A stretch of 33,946 nucleotides of DNA from Myxococcales bacterium FL481 (GTDB taxonomy: Bacteria; Myxococcota_A; Polyangia; Nannocystales; Nannocystaceae). Positions 25,217 to 33,946 of this stretch are shown one piece after another. Numbering within the stretch: the first letter of the stretch is position 1; each line of letters opens with the position of its first letter. The stretch spans positions 1 to 33,946 of the forward strand of contig QKPP01000203.1 in NCBI GenBank assembly GCA_006508105.1, read 5' to 3'. The notes under the pieces are model-generated. The model made no database searches, had not been told where the DNA came from, and saw nothing but the letters and a program-made list of their open reading frames with translations. The translations under genes were made by a program, and so were the position numbers.

Positions 25217-26455
25217 ATGGACGCAAAACCCCTGATCGGCTATCCCCGTTTCCTGCTTCGCTGCGTCGGCGTCGCGTTCTCCGGCAACCTGATGTTCTAC
25301 GCGTGGATGACGTTGCTCACCGCGCTGGCCCTCGTCGGACTCAATGCATTCGCCCATCAGACGGTCGATGGCATGGGCCTGACCAACATGAGCGATCACG
25401 TCTCGTGGGGCGTGTACATCGCCAATCTCACCTATGCCGTCGGTCTTGCCGCGGGCGCGGTGATGATGGTCATTCCGGCGTACTTGTACCGCGACAAGGA
25501 CATGCACGACGTGGTGATCGTCGGCGAGCTGCTCGCGATCACCGCCGTGAGCGTCGCGCTCGCGTTTGTGGTCGTGGATATCGGCCGCCCCGATCGCTTT
25601 TGGCACATTCTGCCGCTCGTGGGGCGGTTCAACTGGCCGATGTCGATGCTCACCTGGGACGTGATCGTCCTCAATGGGTACCTCGTGCTCAATCTGCATG
25701 TGGTGGGCTACCTCATCTACATGCGCTATCTCGGGCGCAAACCGAATCCTGCTTGGTATCTGCCCTTTGTCTTTCTCTCGATTGCTTGGGCGATTTCGAT
25801 TCACACCGTCACGGCGTTTCTATACTCGGGGTTGGGCGGACGGCCGTTTTGGAATTCGGCGGTACTGGCTCCTCGTTTCATCGCTTCGGCATTTGTGACG
25901 GGCCCGGCGTTTATCATCTTGACCCTGCAGCTGATCCGTCGTTTCTCCAGTTTCCGCGTGGGCGACCGGGCGTTGACCACGTTGCACTCGATCATGCGCG
26001 TGTCGATGATTCTCAACCTGTTTTTGCTAGGGGCAGAGGTGTTCACCGAGTTTTACACTGGGGGAAGCCACTCGGCGGGGGCGCACTATCTGTATTTCGG
26101 AATCGACGGGAAGGGCGCGCTACAGCCGTGGATCTGGACCGCTATCGGGTTCAACCTTGTCGCGGTCACGCTGATGCTGGCCTCGCACCCGGCGCGCAAA
26201 GATGGCCTGCTGCGCATCGATGTGGCGTGTGTGCTCGCCTTAAGCGGGATTTGGATCGAAAAGGGGATGGGCCTGATCGTGCCCGGATTCGTGCCCAGCA
26301 CCCTGCACGAAGTGATCGAGTACACGCCCAATCTGCTCGAGCTCAAAGTCACGGTGGGGATTTGGGCCTTTGGCTTGGCTCTGTACACCTTGGGCCTGAA
26401 GATCGCCATCGCGGTGTTCACCGGCGAGGGGATCCGGCGCGAGGGAGAGGCCTAG
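25217..26455 (+). CDS. nrfD: NrfD/PsrC-family membrane quinol oxidoreductase subunit
   Basis: 412 codons, about ten membrane helices. Family features are the early SWGVYIANLTYAVGLAAGAV (about 63-82), the segment VVDIGRPDRFWHILPLVGRF (G-R-P-D-R motif) and WPMSMLTWDVIVLNGYLVLN, then IHTVTAFLYSGLGGRPFWN and APRFIASAFVTGPAF. The PxxR and DIGRP motifs are the marks of NrfD proteins, which exchange electrons with menaquinol. The Fe-S subunit precedes it by 30 bases and napD follows after two. It replaces NapC or NapGH as the link to the quinol pool. Confidence 0.94.
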   Translation: MDAKPLIGYPRFLLRCVGVAFSGNLMFYAWMTLLTALALVGLNAFAHQTVDGMGLTNMSDHVSWGVYIANLTYAVGLAAGAVMMVIPAYLYRDKDMHDVVIVGELLAITAVSVALAFVVVDIGRPDRFWHILPLVGRFNWPMSMLTWDVIVLNGYLVLNLHVVGYLIYMRYLGRKPNPAWYLPFVFLSIAWAISIHTVTAFLYSGLGGRPFWNSAVLAPRFIASAFVTGPAFIILTLQLIRRFSSFRVGDRALTTLHSIMRVSMILNLFLLGAEVFTEFYTGGSHSAGAHYLYFGIDGKGALQPWIWTAIGFNLVAVTLMLASHPARKDGLLRIDVACVLALSGIWIEKGMGLIVPGFVPSTLHEVIEYTPNLLELKVTVGIWAFGLALYTLGLKIAIAVFTGEGIRREGEA

Positions 26456-26457
26456 CG

Positions 26458-26733
26458 ATGCTTGCCGTTGGCGCCGTGTTGCATCTGGAGCCGTCCGTAC
26501 AACACGACCCGACGCGGCAAGTCGGGGTCTTGCGGGAGTTGAGCCGCCATCCGGCGATCGAACTCGGGGCAGTCCAGGCCGGACGGGTCCCCGTGGCCGC
26601 CCTCACCGAGGACCGTCGCTCCGATCGCGAACTGTGGGACTGGGTCCTGGCTCGGCCGGGGATCTCCCACATCGACATTGTATTCGCCGCAGAAGAACCA
26701 GATGCAAAGAAGGAAGCAACCGATGAGTGTTGA
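26458..26733 (+). CDS. napD: NapD-like chaperone for NapA
   Basis: 91 codons from the ATG two bases after nrfD. The pattern AVGAVLHLEPSVQHDPTRQV, LRELSRHPAIELGAVQAGRV and DRELWDWVLARPGISHIDIV follows the NapD fold (beta-alpha-beta with a hydrophobic start, a middle Pro/Gly turn and the final PGI-strand). NapD binds the Tat signal of NapA and prevents early export. The 3' end overlaps napA by 11 bases, and the last residues are charged. Low sequence conservation makes context part of the argument. Confidence 0.8.
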   Translation: MLAVGAVLHLEPSVQHDPTRQVGVLRELSRHPAIELGAVQAGRVPVAALTEDRRSDRELWDWVLARPGISHIDIVFAAEEPDAKKEATDEC

Positions 26734-29116
26734 TCGTCGTACCTTTCTGCAAGCGACCGCCCTCGCGACCGCGACTGCCGCTGTTGCGAAAAGCTCGTCG
26801 GCGCGGGCCGCTGACCCCGATGACCCTCGGGCGCGCATGCCCGACGTGAAGTGGGACAAGGCGCCATGCCGATTTTGTGGGACGGGGTGTCACGTCCAAG
26901 TGGGTGTCAAGGCCGGCCGGGTCGTTGCGGTGACGGGGGATCGGAAAGCGGACGTCAACCGCGGGCTGCTGTGCATGAAGGGTTACCACGTGGGCCTTGC
27001 GCTTTACGGTGAAGACCGTTTGACGACCCCGTTGCTCAAACAAGGTGATCGGCACGTACCCATCTCGTGGGAGCGGGCCATCGAGATCATCTGCGAGCGA
27101 GTGGAAAAAGGGCCGAAGGGTTTCGCGTTCTACGGAAGCGGTCAATGGACCATTCCCGAGGGCTACGCGGCGCAGAAGTTCATGAAAGGTGGCCTTCGCT
27201 CGAATCATATCGACCCCAACGCTCGCCTGTGCATGGCGTCCGCGGTGACGGGCTTCATCGCGACCTACGGGGTCGACGAGCCGGCCGGGTGCTACGACGA
27301 TTTGGATGCCGCCGATGTGGTGATCTTGTGGGGAAACAACCCGGCCGAGATGCATCCGGTGCTGTTTTCGCGGATCGTTGACCGTCGCTCGCGAGGGGAG
27401 AAGGTGACGATCATCGACATCGGTACCCGGCGCACGCGCTCGACCGCATTTGCCGATCACTTCCTGCAGATGAAGCCCCACGGCGACTTGGCGATCGCGT
27501 CGGGCGTGATGCAGATGCTGCTGGCCCGCGATCAGTACAACAAGGACTTCGTGGCGAAAAACTGCGCCTTTCGAGCCGACAGCGATCCTCCCGGCCTCAA
27601 GGGCAAAGCGATCACGTTCGACGAGTACCGAGAGCTGATGAAGGTGCATACCGCGGAGGCGTGTGCCGAGCAAAGTGGGCTCTCGGTCGCTGAACTCGAG
27701 CTGCTGTGCGGACTGTTTGCCGACCCCAAGCTCAAGATCACGAGCCTTTGGTGCATGGGGATGAACCAGCATACGCAGGGCACGGCCGTGAACACGCTGG
27801 TGCACGGACTCCACTTGCTCAGCGGACACTTTGGACGCCCCGGCGACGCACCCACAAGTCTTACCGGCCAGCCGTCGGCGTGTGGCACTGCCCGCGAGGT
27901 CGGCACGCTGGCGCACGCGCTGCCGGGCGGGCGGTTGGTGGCCAAAGAGAAGCATCGCGAGCAAGTGGAGGCGGCTTGGAACGTGCCGAAGGGCCGTATC
28001 GACCCGAAGCCGGGGTTTCACACCGTCAAGATGTGGCGCAGCTTCAGCTCCCCCACGAAGGAGGAGCGTGATGTGCACACGATCTGGGTGCAGGTGACCA
28101 ATCCCGCCCAGTCACTGCCGAACCGGGGACTGTTGGTCGACCCCAGTCGAAAGCTCGCCGACAAGTTTCTGATCGTCTCGGACGTTTACCCCACCGAGAC
28201 CACGAAGATCGCCGATTTGATTCTTCCGTCGTCGATGTGGGTCGAGAAAAACGGAATCTTCGGCAACTCGGAGCGCCGCACTCAACAGTGGTTCAAAATG
28301 GTCGAACCGCCGAAAGGGGCTCGCGACGACTGTTGGCAGGTGATCGCCGTGGCGCGCAAGCTGTACGAACGAGGCTTCGCCGGCATGCGCGACAAGGATG
28401 GGGAGTTCTTGTTCGACATCAAAGACGCCCAGGGCCAACGGTTCCCGGCTTGGCAGTGGGACCGTTACTACGACCTAAACGTGGACAAGGCGTTGTACGA
28501 AGAGTACCGCCAGCTCACGTTCCTCAAGCACAAGCATGTGGCGCCGTACGACGAGTTGGTGAAGAGCCGAGGGCTTCGCTGGCCGGTGGTCGAGCAAAGC
28601 GACGGGAGCTTTCGCGAAACCCGATTTCGTTTCTCCGGTTTTGACGACCCCTTCGTCGAGAAAGGGCGAGAGATCCAGTTTTATCACTCCACAAGCGGTG
28701 ACGATCGGGCGCAGATTTGGTTTCGGCCCTACGTGAAACCCCCAGAGGTTCCAGACGCCGAGTATCCGCTGTGGCTGTGCACCGGTCGGGTGATTGAGCA
28801 CTGGCATACCGGGTCCATGACCATGCGCATCCCGCAATTGCAGCGTTCGATGCCCCACGCATACGTCGAGTTGAACCCAAAGGACGCCGCGGCCGCTGGC
28901 ATTCAAAATGGCCAGCGGGTCGTCGTGGAGACGCGCCGGGGCCAGCTCGAGTTGCCCGCGTGGATTGATGGGCGGGGATCTCCACCTGCCGGAACGGTGT
29001 TTATCCCGTTTTTCGACGAGCGGCTGGTGGCGAACATACTCACGCTTGACGCCCATTGCCGGTTCTCGAAGGAGCCGGACTACAAGAAGTGCGCCGCGAG
29101 AGTGCGGGTCGCGTGA
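26723..29116 (+). CDS. napA: Periplasmic nitrate reductase catalytic subunit NapA
   Basis: 797 codons from the ATG at 26723, preceded by GAAGGAAG. The Tat signal is DRRTFLQATALATATAA. A [4Fe-4S] site is formed by Cys49, 52, 56 and 84 (CRFCGTGCHVQVG and GLLCMKGYHVGLALYGEDRL). The Mo-ligand Cys170 stands in NHIDPNARLCMASAVTGF, followed by YGVDEPAGCYDDLDAADVVI and WGNNPAEMHPVLFSRI; all follow the NapA pattern rather than FdhG or Nas. Late motifs include GRVIEHWHTGSMTMRIPQL. It reduces nitrate to nitrite with a bis-MGD cofactor. The length is a little below E. coli NapA (828). Confidence 0.96.
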   Translation: MSVDRRTFLQATALATATAAVAKSSSARAADPDDPRARMPDVKWDKAPCRFCGTGCHVQVGVKAGRVVAVTGDRKADVNRGLLCMKGYHVGLALYGEDRLTTPLLKQGDRHVPISWERAIEIICERVEKGPKGFAFYGSGQWTIPEGYAAQKFMKGGLRSNHIDPNARLCMASAVTGFIATYGVDEPAGCYDDLDAADVVILWGNNPAEMHPVLFSRIVDRRSRGEKVTIIDIGTRRTRSTAFADHFLQMKPHGDLAIASGVMQMLLARDQYNKDFVAKNCAFRADSDPPGLKGKAITFDEYRELMKVHTAEACAEQSGLSVAELELLCGLFADPKLKITSLWCMGMNQHTQGTAVNTLVHGLHLLSGHFGRPGDAPTSLTGQPSACGTAREVGTLAHALPGGRLVAKEKHREQVEAAWNVPKGRIDPKPGFHTVKMWRSFSSPTKEERDVHTIWVQVTNPAQSLPNRGLLVDPSRKLADKFLIVSDVYPTETTKIADLILPSSMWVEKNGIFGNSERRTQQWFKMVEPPKGARDDCWQVIAVARKLYERGFAGMRDKDGEFLFDIKDAQGQRFPAWQWDRYYDLNVDKALYEEYRQLTFLKHKHVAPYDELVKSRGLRWPVVEQSDGSFRETRFRFSGFDDPFVEKGREIQFYHSTSGDDRAQIWFRPYVKPPEVPDAEYPLWLCTGRVIEHWHTGSMTMRIPQLQRSMPHAYVELNPKDAAAAGIQNGQRVVVETRRGQLELPAWIDGRGSPPAGTVFIPFFDERLVANILTLDAHCRFSKEPDYKKCAARVRVA

Positions 29117-29148
29117 GTGGAGCGACGGATCACGAAAGGAGCCCGAAG

Positions 29149-29922
29149 GTGCAGGATACACCCGTTCGAAGCCTAAATGTCTTCCTGCTCACGGTGGTCG
29201 GGCTGTCATTGGTGGGGTTTGTCGTGGGCGTCGGCGACAATGGGACGGCCGGTCGAGCGCCGCTGCCTCAGGGGCGGGGGGAAGTCGGGGAGCCCGAACC
29301 GGACGACGCTCTACCCGTGCGAAGCTATCTTGAATTGCGCGACCGTCCTTGGGGCGAGACGGAACCGGGCTGGCGCGCGACCCGGGCGGCGTTGGAGGCG
29401 GACGCGGGGGTCATCGGCAAAACGGGGCTGACTGAGGCGCTGGCCGCCCGTCGCGAGCGACGAGCTTTCGATGGCGCGCCGCCGGTGATTCCCCATCCGA
29501 TTGGTCAACAAGAAGAGCCGTCGTGCATGGCCTGTCACGAGGACGCGTTGGTCTTGCACTCGGGGCATGTCGCCTCCGCCGTCAGTCATCGGGATCTCAA
29601 AAGCTGCGTACAATGCCATCCGGCGACCGCACCGCTGATGCCGTTGGCGGCGGACGACCCACTGCGTGCGACCGCGATGTTCGGGGCGAACACGTTTGCC
29701 GGACTCGAGTCGCCGTCGCACGGTCGGCGTGCGCATGCCGTCGCTCCGCCCGAAATCCCCCACTCTACGGTGATGCGGGACAACTGCTTGAGCTGCCATG
29801 GCGACAAAGGAGCGCACCCGCTGCGATCCTCCCACCCGGAGCGGCAAAGCTGTGCCCAGTGCCACACCGCTTCGGCCACGCTCGATCAACGCGAGCTTTG
29901 GGATCCCCGAGATGGCAGCTAG
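29149..29922 (+). CDS. napB: Tetraheme NapB-like cytochrome, internally duplicated
   Basis: 257 codons from the GTG at 29149, chosen for AAAGGAG seven bases upstream; a GTG at 29113 overlapping napA is the alternative. An N-terminal hydrophobic segment (VFLLTVVGLSLVGFVVGVG) acts as signal or anchor. Four heme sites occur: CMACH 126-130, CVQCH 153-157, CLSCH 213-217 and CAQCH 235-239. Each half has the NapB order P-P-x-I-P-H, CxxCH, His, CxQCH: PPVIPH 111-116 and PPEIPH 200-205. Ordinary NapB has only two hemes, so this is a tandem-domain form. It should pass electrons to NapA. Confidence 0.88.
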   Translation: MQDTPVRSLNVFLLTVVGLSLVGFVVGVGDNGTAGRAPLPQGRGEVGEPEPDDALPVRSYLELRDRPWGETEPGWRATRAALEADAGVIGKTGLTEALAARRERRAFDGAPPVIPHPIGQQEEPSCMACHEDALVLHSGHVASAVSHRDLKSCVQCHPATAPLMPLAADDPLRATAMFGANTFAGLESPSHGRRAHAVAPPEIPHSTVMRDNCLSCHGDKGAHPLRSSHPERQSCAQCHTASATLDQRELWDPRDGS

Positions 29923-30589
29923 ACCGCGAACGCGAGGTGGGGTGACGCGTCGCGGCTTGTTTGCTGGCCTGCGGCAGCGCGTCCAAGCCCCGCCACCGAG
30001 CCGCGGCGAAGCCCAGAGTCGCGCGGTTCCGCTGATCGGCTCGACCGGTGCCGCCCCGTCGCCGGGCGGCGCTGCGTTGGCGAAGCGGCACCCGGTGCCC
30101 GTGCTTCGGCCGCCACACGCGGTGGCCGAGGAGGCGTTCCTCCGCGGCTGCACCCGCTGTTTCGACTGCGGTGAGGCCTGCCCGCATGGGGCGATTCAGC
30201 TGGCCGGCCCTCGGTTTCGCGGCGCGGCGGGCACGCCGATGATCGACACCGCTCGGGCGGCTTGTCAGCTGTGCCCGGACAAACCGTGCGTGCAGGCCTG
30301 CAAACCGGGTGTGCTTCGCGGGGACGTGCCGGTGGCGATGGGAACCGCCCGGATCGATCCGATGGCCTGTCTGGCCCATCGAGGCAGCTTCTGTTCGACG
30401 TGCGCGGAGCGGTGTCCGCAGCCAGGCGCGATCGTGGTTCGCGACGGGCGACCGGTCGTCGCCGCCGACGGCTGTGTGGGCTGCGGCGTATGCCAACACG
30501 TTTGTCCCGCGCCGTACAACGCCGTGGTACTCGTCCCGGCCTTGACGCGGCCGTCCGCGGTGAACGAAACCGATGCCGGCCATGGATGA
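29912..30589 (+). CDS. napF: NapF-like ferredoxin with four [4Fe-4S] sites
   Basis: 225 codons from the ATG at 29912, overlapping napB by 11 bases. VTRRGLFAGLRQRVQ near the start recalls the NapF N-terminus; it is followed by about 50 low-complexity residues. Cysteine groups are C80/83/86/90 (CTRCFDCGEACPHGAI), C118/121/126/130, C153/161/164/168 (CLAHRGSFCSTCAERCP) and C188/191/194/198 (CVGCGVCQHVCPAPYNAV). The third group with its long first gap is a NapF trait. NapF in E. coli is cytoplasmic and helps mature NapA. A NapG-like periplasmic role is possible because of the RR motif. Confidence 0.82.
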   Translation: MAARPRTRGGVTRRGLFAGLRQRVQAPPPSRGEAQSRAVPLIGSTGAAPSPGGAALAKRHPVPVLRPPHAVAEEAFLRGCTRCFDCGEACPHGAIQLAGPRFRGAAGTPMIDTARAACQLCPDKPCVQACKPGVLRGDVPVAMGTARIDPMACLAHRGSFCSTCAERCPQPGAIVVRDGRPVVAADGCVGCGVCQHVCPAPYNAVVLVPALTRPSAVNETDAGHG

Positions 30590-30911
30590 CGTCGAGCTGC
30601 CCAAGCTATACGAATCGGAGCTGACCGCGGCTCAGCTTCGAGAGCTATTCGAGGACCTGGCGGAGGTCGCTGAGGTGCTCGATGTTCTCCTCAAGGGTCA
30701 CCCGACCGAACGCACCGACGGCCGCCCCGTCTCGTTGAGCGACGCGCGCGAGGCGGTGGAGAACCGGCGGGTTCGCGGGGTCCAGATCCGCTATCGCTTC
30801 GACGGGAGCGAGTGGCGAGACTCGCTGCTTATCGCTCCAGGTCGCGTCAAGCTGGTGCGGATGCAGATGCCGGAACTGCCGCCGTCGGCGGGGTCGCGCG
30901 ATCGCAGTTAG
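30573..30911 (+). CDS. Small conserved-looking protein at the end of the nap operon
   Basis: 112 codons; an ATG at 30582 is an equally good start. The N-terminal half is a charged helix pair (LTAAQLRELFEDLAEVAEVL). The second half is beta-like, with VQIRYRFDGSEWRDSLLIAP and RVKLVRMQM. There are no cysteines, signal peptide or membrane segments, so it should be cytoplasmic. It overlaps napF by 17 bases, so it belongs to the operon and may help cofactor handling or regulation. I do not recognise the family. Confidence 0.7.
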   Translation: MPAMDDVELPKLYESELTAAQLRELFEDLAEVAEVLDVLLKGHPTERTDGRPVSLSDAREAVENRRVRGVQIRYRFDGSEWRDSLLIAPGRVKLVRMQMPELPPSAGSRDRS

Positions 30912-31202
30912 CCGCGAGGCGTCGCAAGCCCGGCACGGATGATGACAAGACGTCACGCGGCGGGCGGGTCGATCGAGTCCGTGTCCGCTCGGGCGACGTC
31001 AACCCTCTTCGATGTGGACGTCGCTGGGAAGGTCCGCGGCGCTTCGCGAGCCACTTCACTGGTTGACTCAGCCGCGGCGAAGTCCCTGACGGGATCCGGG
31101 CCGCGTGGCGAACTCTCTCGCATTCAGCGGTGACGGGGCCTGGGCACGAAACCAGCCCACACTCAGTACTGCGGGTGGGCTTGACCTGCTAAGGTCGTCA
31201 AG
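30912..31202. other. Spacer between nap operon and peroxidase gene, with an inverted repeat
   Basis: About 290 bases with no credible gene. Near the right end AGCCCAC (31154-31160) pairs with GTGGGCT (31175-31181) across a 14-base loop. It could be a weak terminator of the nap operon or an operator of the peroxidase gene that starts at 31203. No T-run follows. Confidence 0.4.
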
Positions 31203-32786
31203 ATGGCCGTTCCTTCGCCGCGTCCGTGTCGGTTCGTTCTCCTCGGTGTCGGGGTCGGTCTGATCGCGTGCGGCTCTCCCCGACCCGACCCGGGATGGAC
31301 AACGGAGGCGGGGTCGAACCCGACCACCTCCGCCGACGCGTCCGCGACCATGGGCGACCCAACGTCGGTCTCGGGCGAAACGTCGGCCTCGTCGGACGGC
31401 GGGGACACCGATGACCTGGGTTCGTCGACGTCGAGCGAGACCGGCGGGACGACGTCGTCGACGAGTGCTCAGGACCCGGGCACGAGCAGTGACGACACGC
31501 AGCCCGAGCCCGACCCTTCGCTCGACGAGCAGTTGGCGGCCGTGTTGTCGATGCTCGAGGAGCCGGCGGTGCCGCTAGAACCTCCGCCGCCCGTCGAGCC
31601 GGCCTTGTTTGCGCTGGGTGAGGCGTTGTTTTTCGATCCGATCTTGTCCGGGAACAAAGACATTGCCTGCGCGACTTGCCATCATCCCCAGTTTGGCCTC
31701 TCCGATGGACTCGCCTTGGCGCTCGGGACGGGCGCGGTGGGCTTGGGGCCCGAGCGAGCCGACGGTGACCATCCCCCATTTATCCCGCGCCACAGTCAGT
31801 CCCTCTTCAATATCGGCGACCCGAGTGTCGTGCGATTGTTCTGGGACGGTCGGGTCGAGGCGCACGCCAACGGCGACCTCACGACGCCGGCTGGTGACTC
31901 GCTGCTTCCCGGGGTGTCGGGAGCTTTGGCGGCGCAAGCCATGTTCCCCGTGGTCGACCGCCTGGAAATGCGTGGCCAGCCCGGCGACGTCACCATCTTG
32001 GGGGAGGCCAACGAGATTGCCGCGCTGGACGACACGGACTACGCGGGCATCTGGGCCGCGCTCACGGCCCGGCTGGCGGACATCGACGGCTACGTCACGC
32101 TGTTTGCCGCGGCTTACCCCGAAGTCGCGCGGGAAGACCTCACATTCGCCCACGCGGCCAATGCCATTGCCGCCTACGAGACCGAAGCGTTCTCGTTCCC
32201 CAACAGCCCCTGGGATCAGTACTTGCGCGGCGACACCGAGGCCTTGACCGACGCGGCCAAGATGGGTGCCATTTTCTACTACACGTTCGCGGGCTGCGGT
32301 CGCTGCCACAGCGGGCCATTGTTGACGGACCACGAGTTTCACAACACCGGCATTGTGCAACTCGGCCCGGGCAAGTCACCGTCGGTGCCCTATGATCTCG
32401 GCCGCGCGAACGTGACCGGCGCGGCCGAGGATCGCTACGGATTCCGCACGCCGTCGCTGCGCAACTTCGTCGTGGCGCCGCCGTTTATGCACAACGGGTC
32501 ATTGACGACCGTGGGGTCGGTCACGCTCCACTATCGGACCCCGCGTCTGACGGCCGTGAACTACGACCCGAGCGTGTTGCACCCGGACTTGCACGACACG
32601 GTGCAGCTCGATGCAGAGCATCTCGATGAACTCCTCGGCGGGTTGGCCGAGGAGTTGTCGTTTTCCAACGGGGGGTCGACGCTGCCGAACGTGATGCGCT
32701 TCGTGGAGCACCTCCACGATCCCGCGGTGGCATCGCTACCCGAGCTTCGTCCCACGGCCGTGCCAAGCGGCCTCGAGGTGCCCTAG
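31203..32786 (+). CDS. Diheme cytochrome c peroxidase/MauG-family lipoprotein
   Basis: 527 codons. The lipobox LIAC (Cys23) follows a hydrophobic stretch (FVLLGVGVGLIAC). Residues 30-105 are a Ser/Thr/Asp/Gly-rich linker. The enzyme part has heme site one CATCHHPQFGLSDGLALALG (CxxCH 156-160), NIGDPSVVRLFWDGRVEA, and heme site two CGRCHSGPLLTDHEFHNTG (365-369), then RTPSLRNFVVAPPFMHNGS. These are standard in the CcpA/MauG family. It may reduce peroxide or oxidise a partner protein at the outer membrane. The Arg-Thr-Pro-Ser-Leu-Arg motif and the His of FMHNGS are typical active-site neighbours. Confidence 0.92.
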   Translation: MAVPSPRPCRFVLLGVGVGLIACGSPRPDPGWTTEAGSNPTTSADASATMGDPTSVSGETSASSDGGDTDDLGSSTSSETGGTTSSTSAQDPGTSSDDTQPEPDPSLDEQLAAVLSMLEEPAVPLEPPPPVEPALFALGEALFFDPILSGNKDIACATCHHPQFGLSDGLALALGTGAVGLGPERADGDHPPFIPRHSQSLFNIGDPSVVRLFWDGRVEAHANGDLTTPAGDSLLPGVSGALAAQAMFPVVDRLEMRGQPGDVTILGEANEIAALDDTDYAGIWAALTARLADIDGYVTLFAAAYPEVAREDLTFAHAANAIAAYETEAFSFPNSPWDQYLRGDTEALTDAAKMGAIFYYTFAGCGRCHSGPLLTDHEFHNTGIVQLGPGKSPSVPYDLGRANVTGAAEDRYGFRTPSLRNFVVAPPFMHNGSLTTVGSVTLHYRTPRLTAVNYDPSVLHPDLHDTVQLDAEHLDELLGGLAEELSFSNGGSTLPNVMRFVEHLHDPAVASLPELRPTAVPSGLEVP

Positions 32787-32804
32787 AACGGGACGATCGC
32801 GCCC

Positions 32805-33946
<1,142 letters not shown>

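Noticed and set aside
26603..28078. 491-codon minus-strand frame over napA
   Set aside because: napA is certain from its motifs; the antisense frame is a shadow.
30939..31133. 64-codon frame in the nap-peroxidase spacer
   Set aside because: Ser/Arg-rich with no ribosome binding site and no motif; likely chance.

Overview
The window is GC-rich bacterial DNA that reads best as a deltaproteobacterium of the Myxococcota, probably Nannocystaceae-like. The evidence is high GC, GTG starts, dense overlapping operons, lipoproteins with long Ser/Thr/Asp-rich linkers, a poly-Asp protein and multiheme cytochromes. The taxonomic call is an inference from style, not from a database match.

Bases 1-13630 hold the end of tuf followed by the S10-spc-alpha ribosomal super-operon, all on the + strand: rpsJ, rplD, rplW, rplB, rpsS, rplV, rpsC, rplP, rpmC, rpsQ, rplN, rplX, rplE, rpsH, rplF, rplR, rpsE, rpmD, rplO, secY, rpmJ, rpsM, rpsK, rpsD, rpoA, rplQ and a strong intrinsic terminator. 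Gene order is classical, with three notable absences. rplC (L3) is missing between rpsJ and rplD, rpsN (S14) is missing between rplE and rpsH, and adk-map-infA is missing between secY and rpmJ. The last place is taken by a 682-base gap that carries a degenerate 41-base tandem repeat.

Bases 13900-20151 hold a flagellar/type III secretion export-gate cluster: FliO-like, FliP/SctR, FliQ/SctS and FliR/SctT, joined by overlaps. After them come a headless beta-propeller fragment, a predicted lipoprotein and a Pro-rich protein with a beta-barrel-like C-terminus. A divergent alpha/beta hydrolase follows, then a FlhB/SctU-like protein that consists only of the four-helix membrane domain and stops before the autocleaving cytoplasmic domain. 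No export ATPase, FlhA/SctV, rod, ring or filament gene is visible. The FliP homologue also lacks the methionine run of the usual M-gasket. This looks like a reduced or repurposed export gate.

Bases 20151-23545 encode PriA and a DUF72 protein. Bases 23664-30911 form one tight operon for a periplasmic nitrate reductase of unusual make-up: tetraheme cytochrome, four-cluster ferredoxin subunit, NrfD-type quinol-oxidising membrane subunit, NapD, NapA, a four-heme NapB with internal duplication, NapF-like ferredoxin and a small unknown protein. There is no NapC or NapGH, so electrons probably run from menaquinol through the NrfCD-type module and the cytochromes to NapA.

Bases 31203-33946 hold a diheme cytochrome c peroxidase/MauG-family lipoprotein and, convergent to it, a beta-propeller protein whose N-terminal part is a run of at least 58 aspartates that leaves the window.
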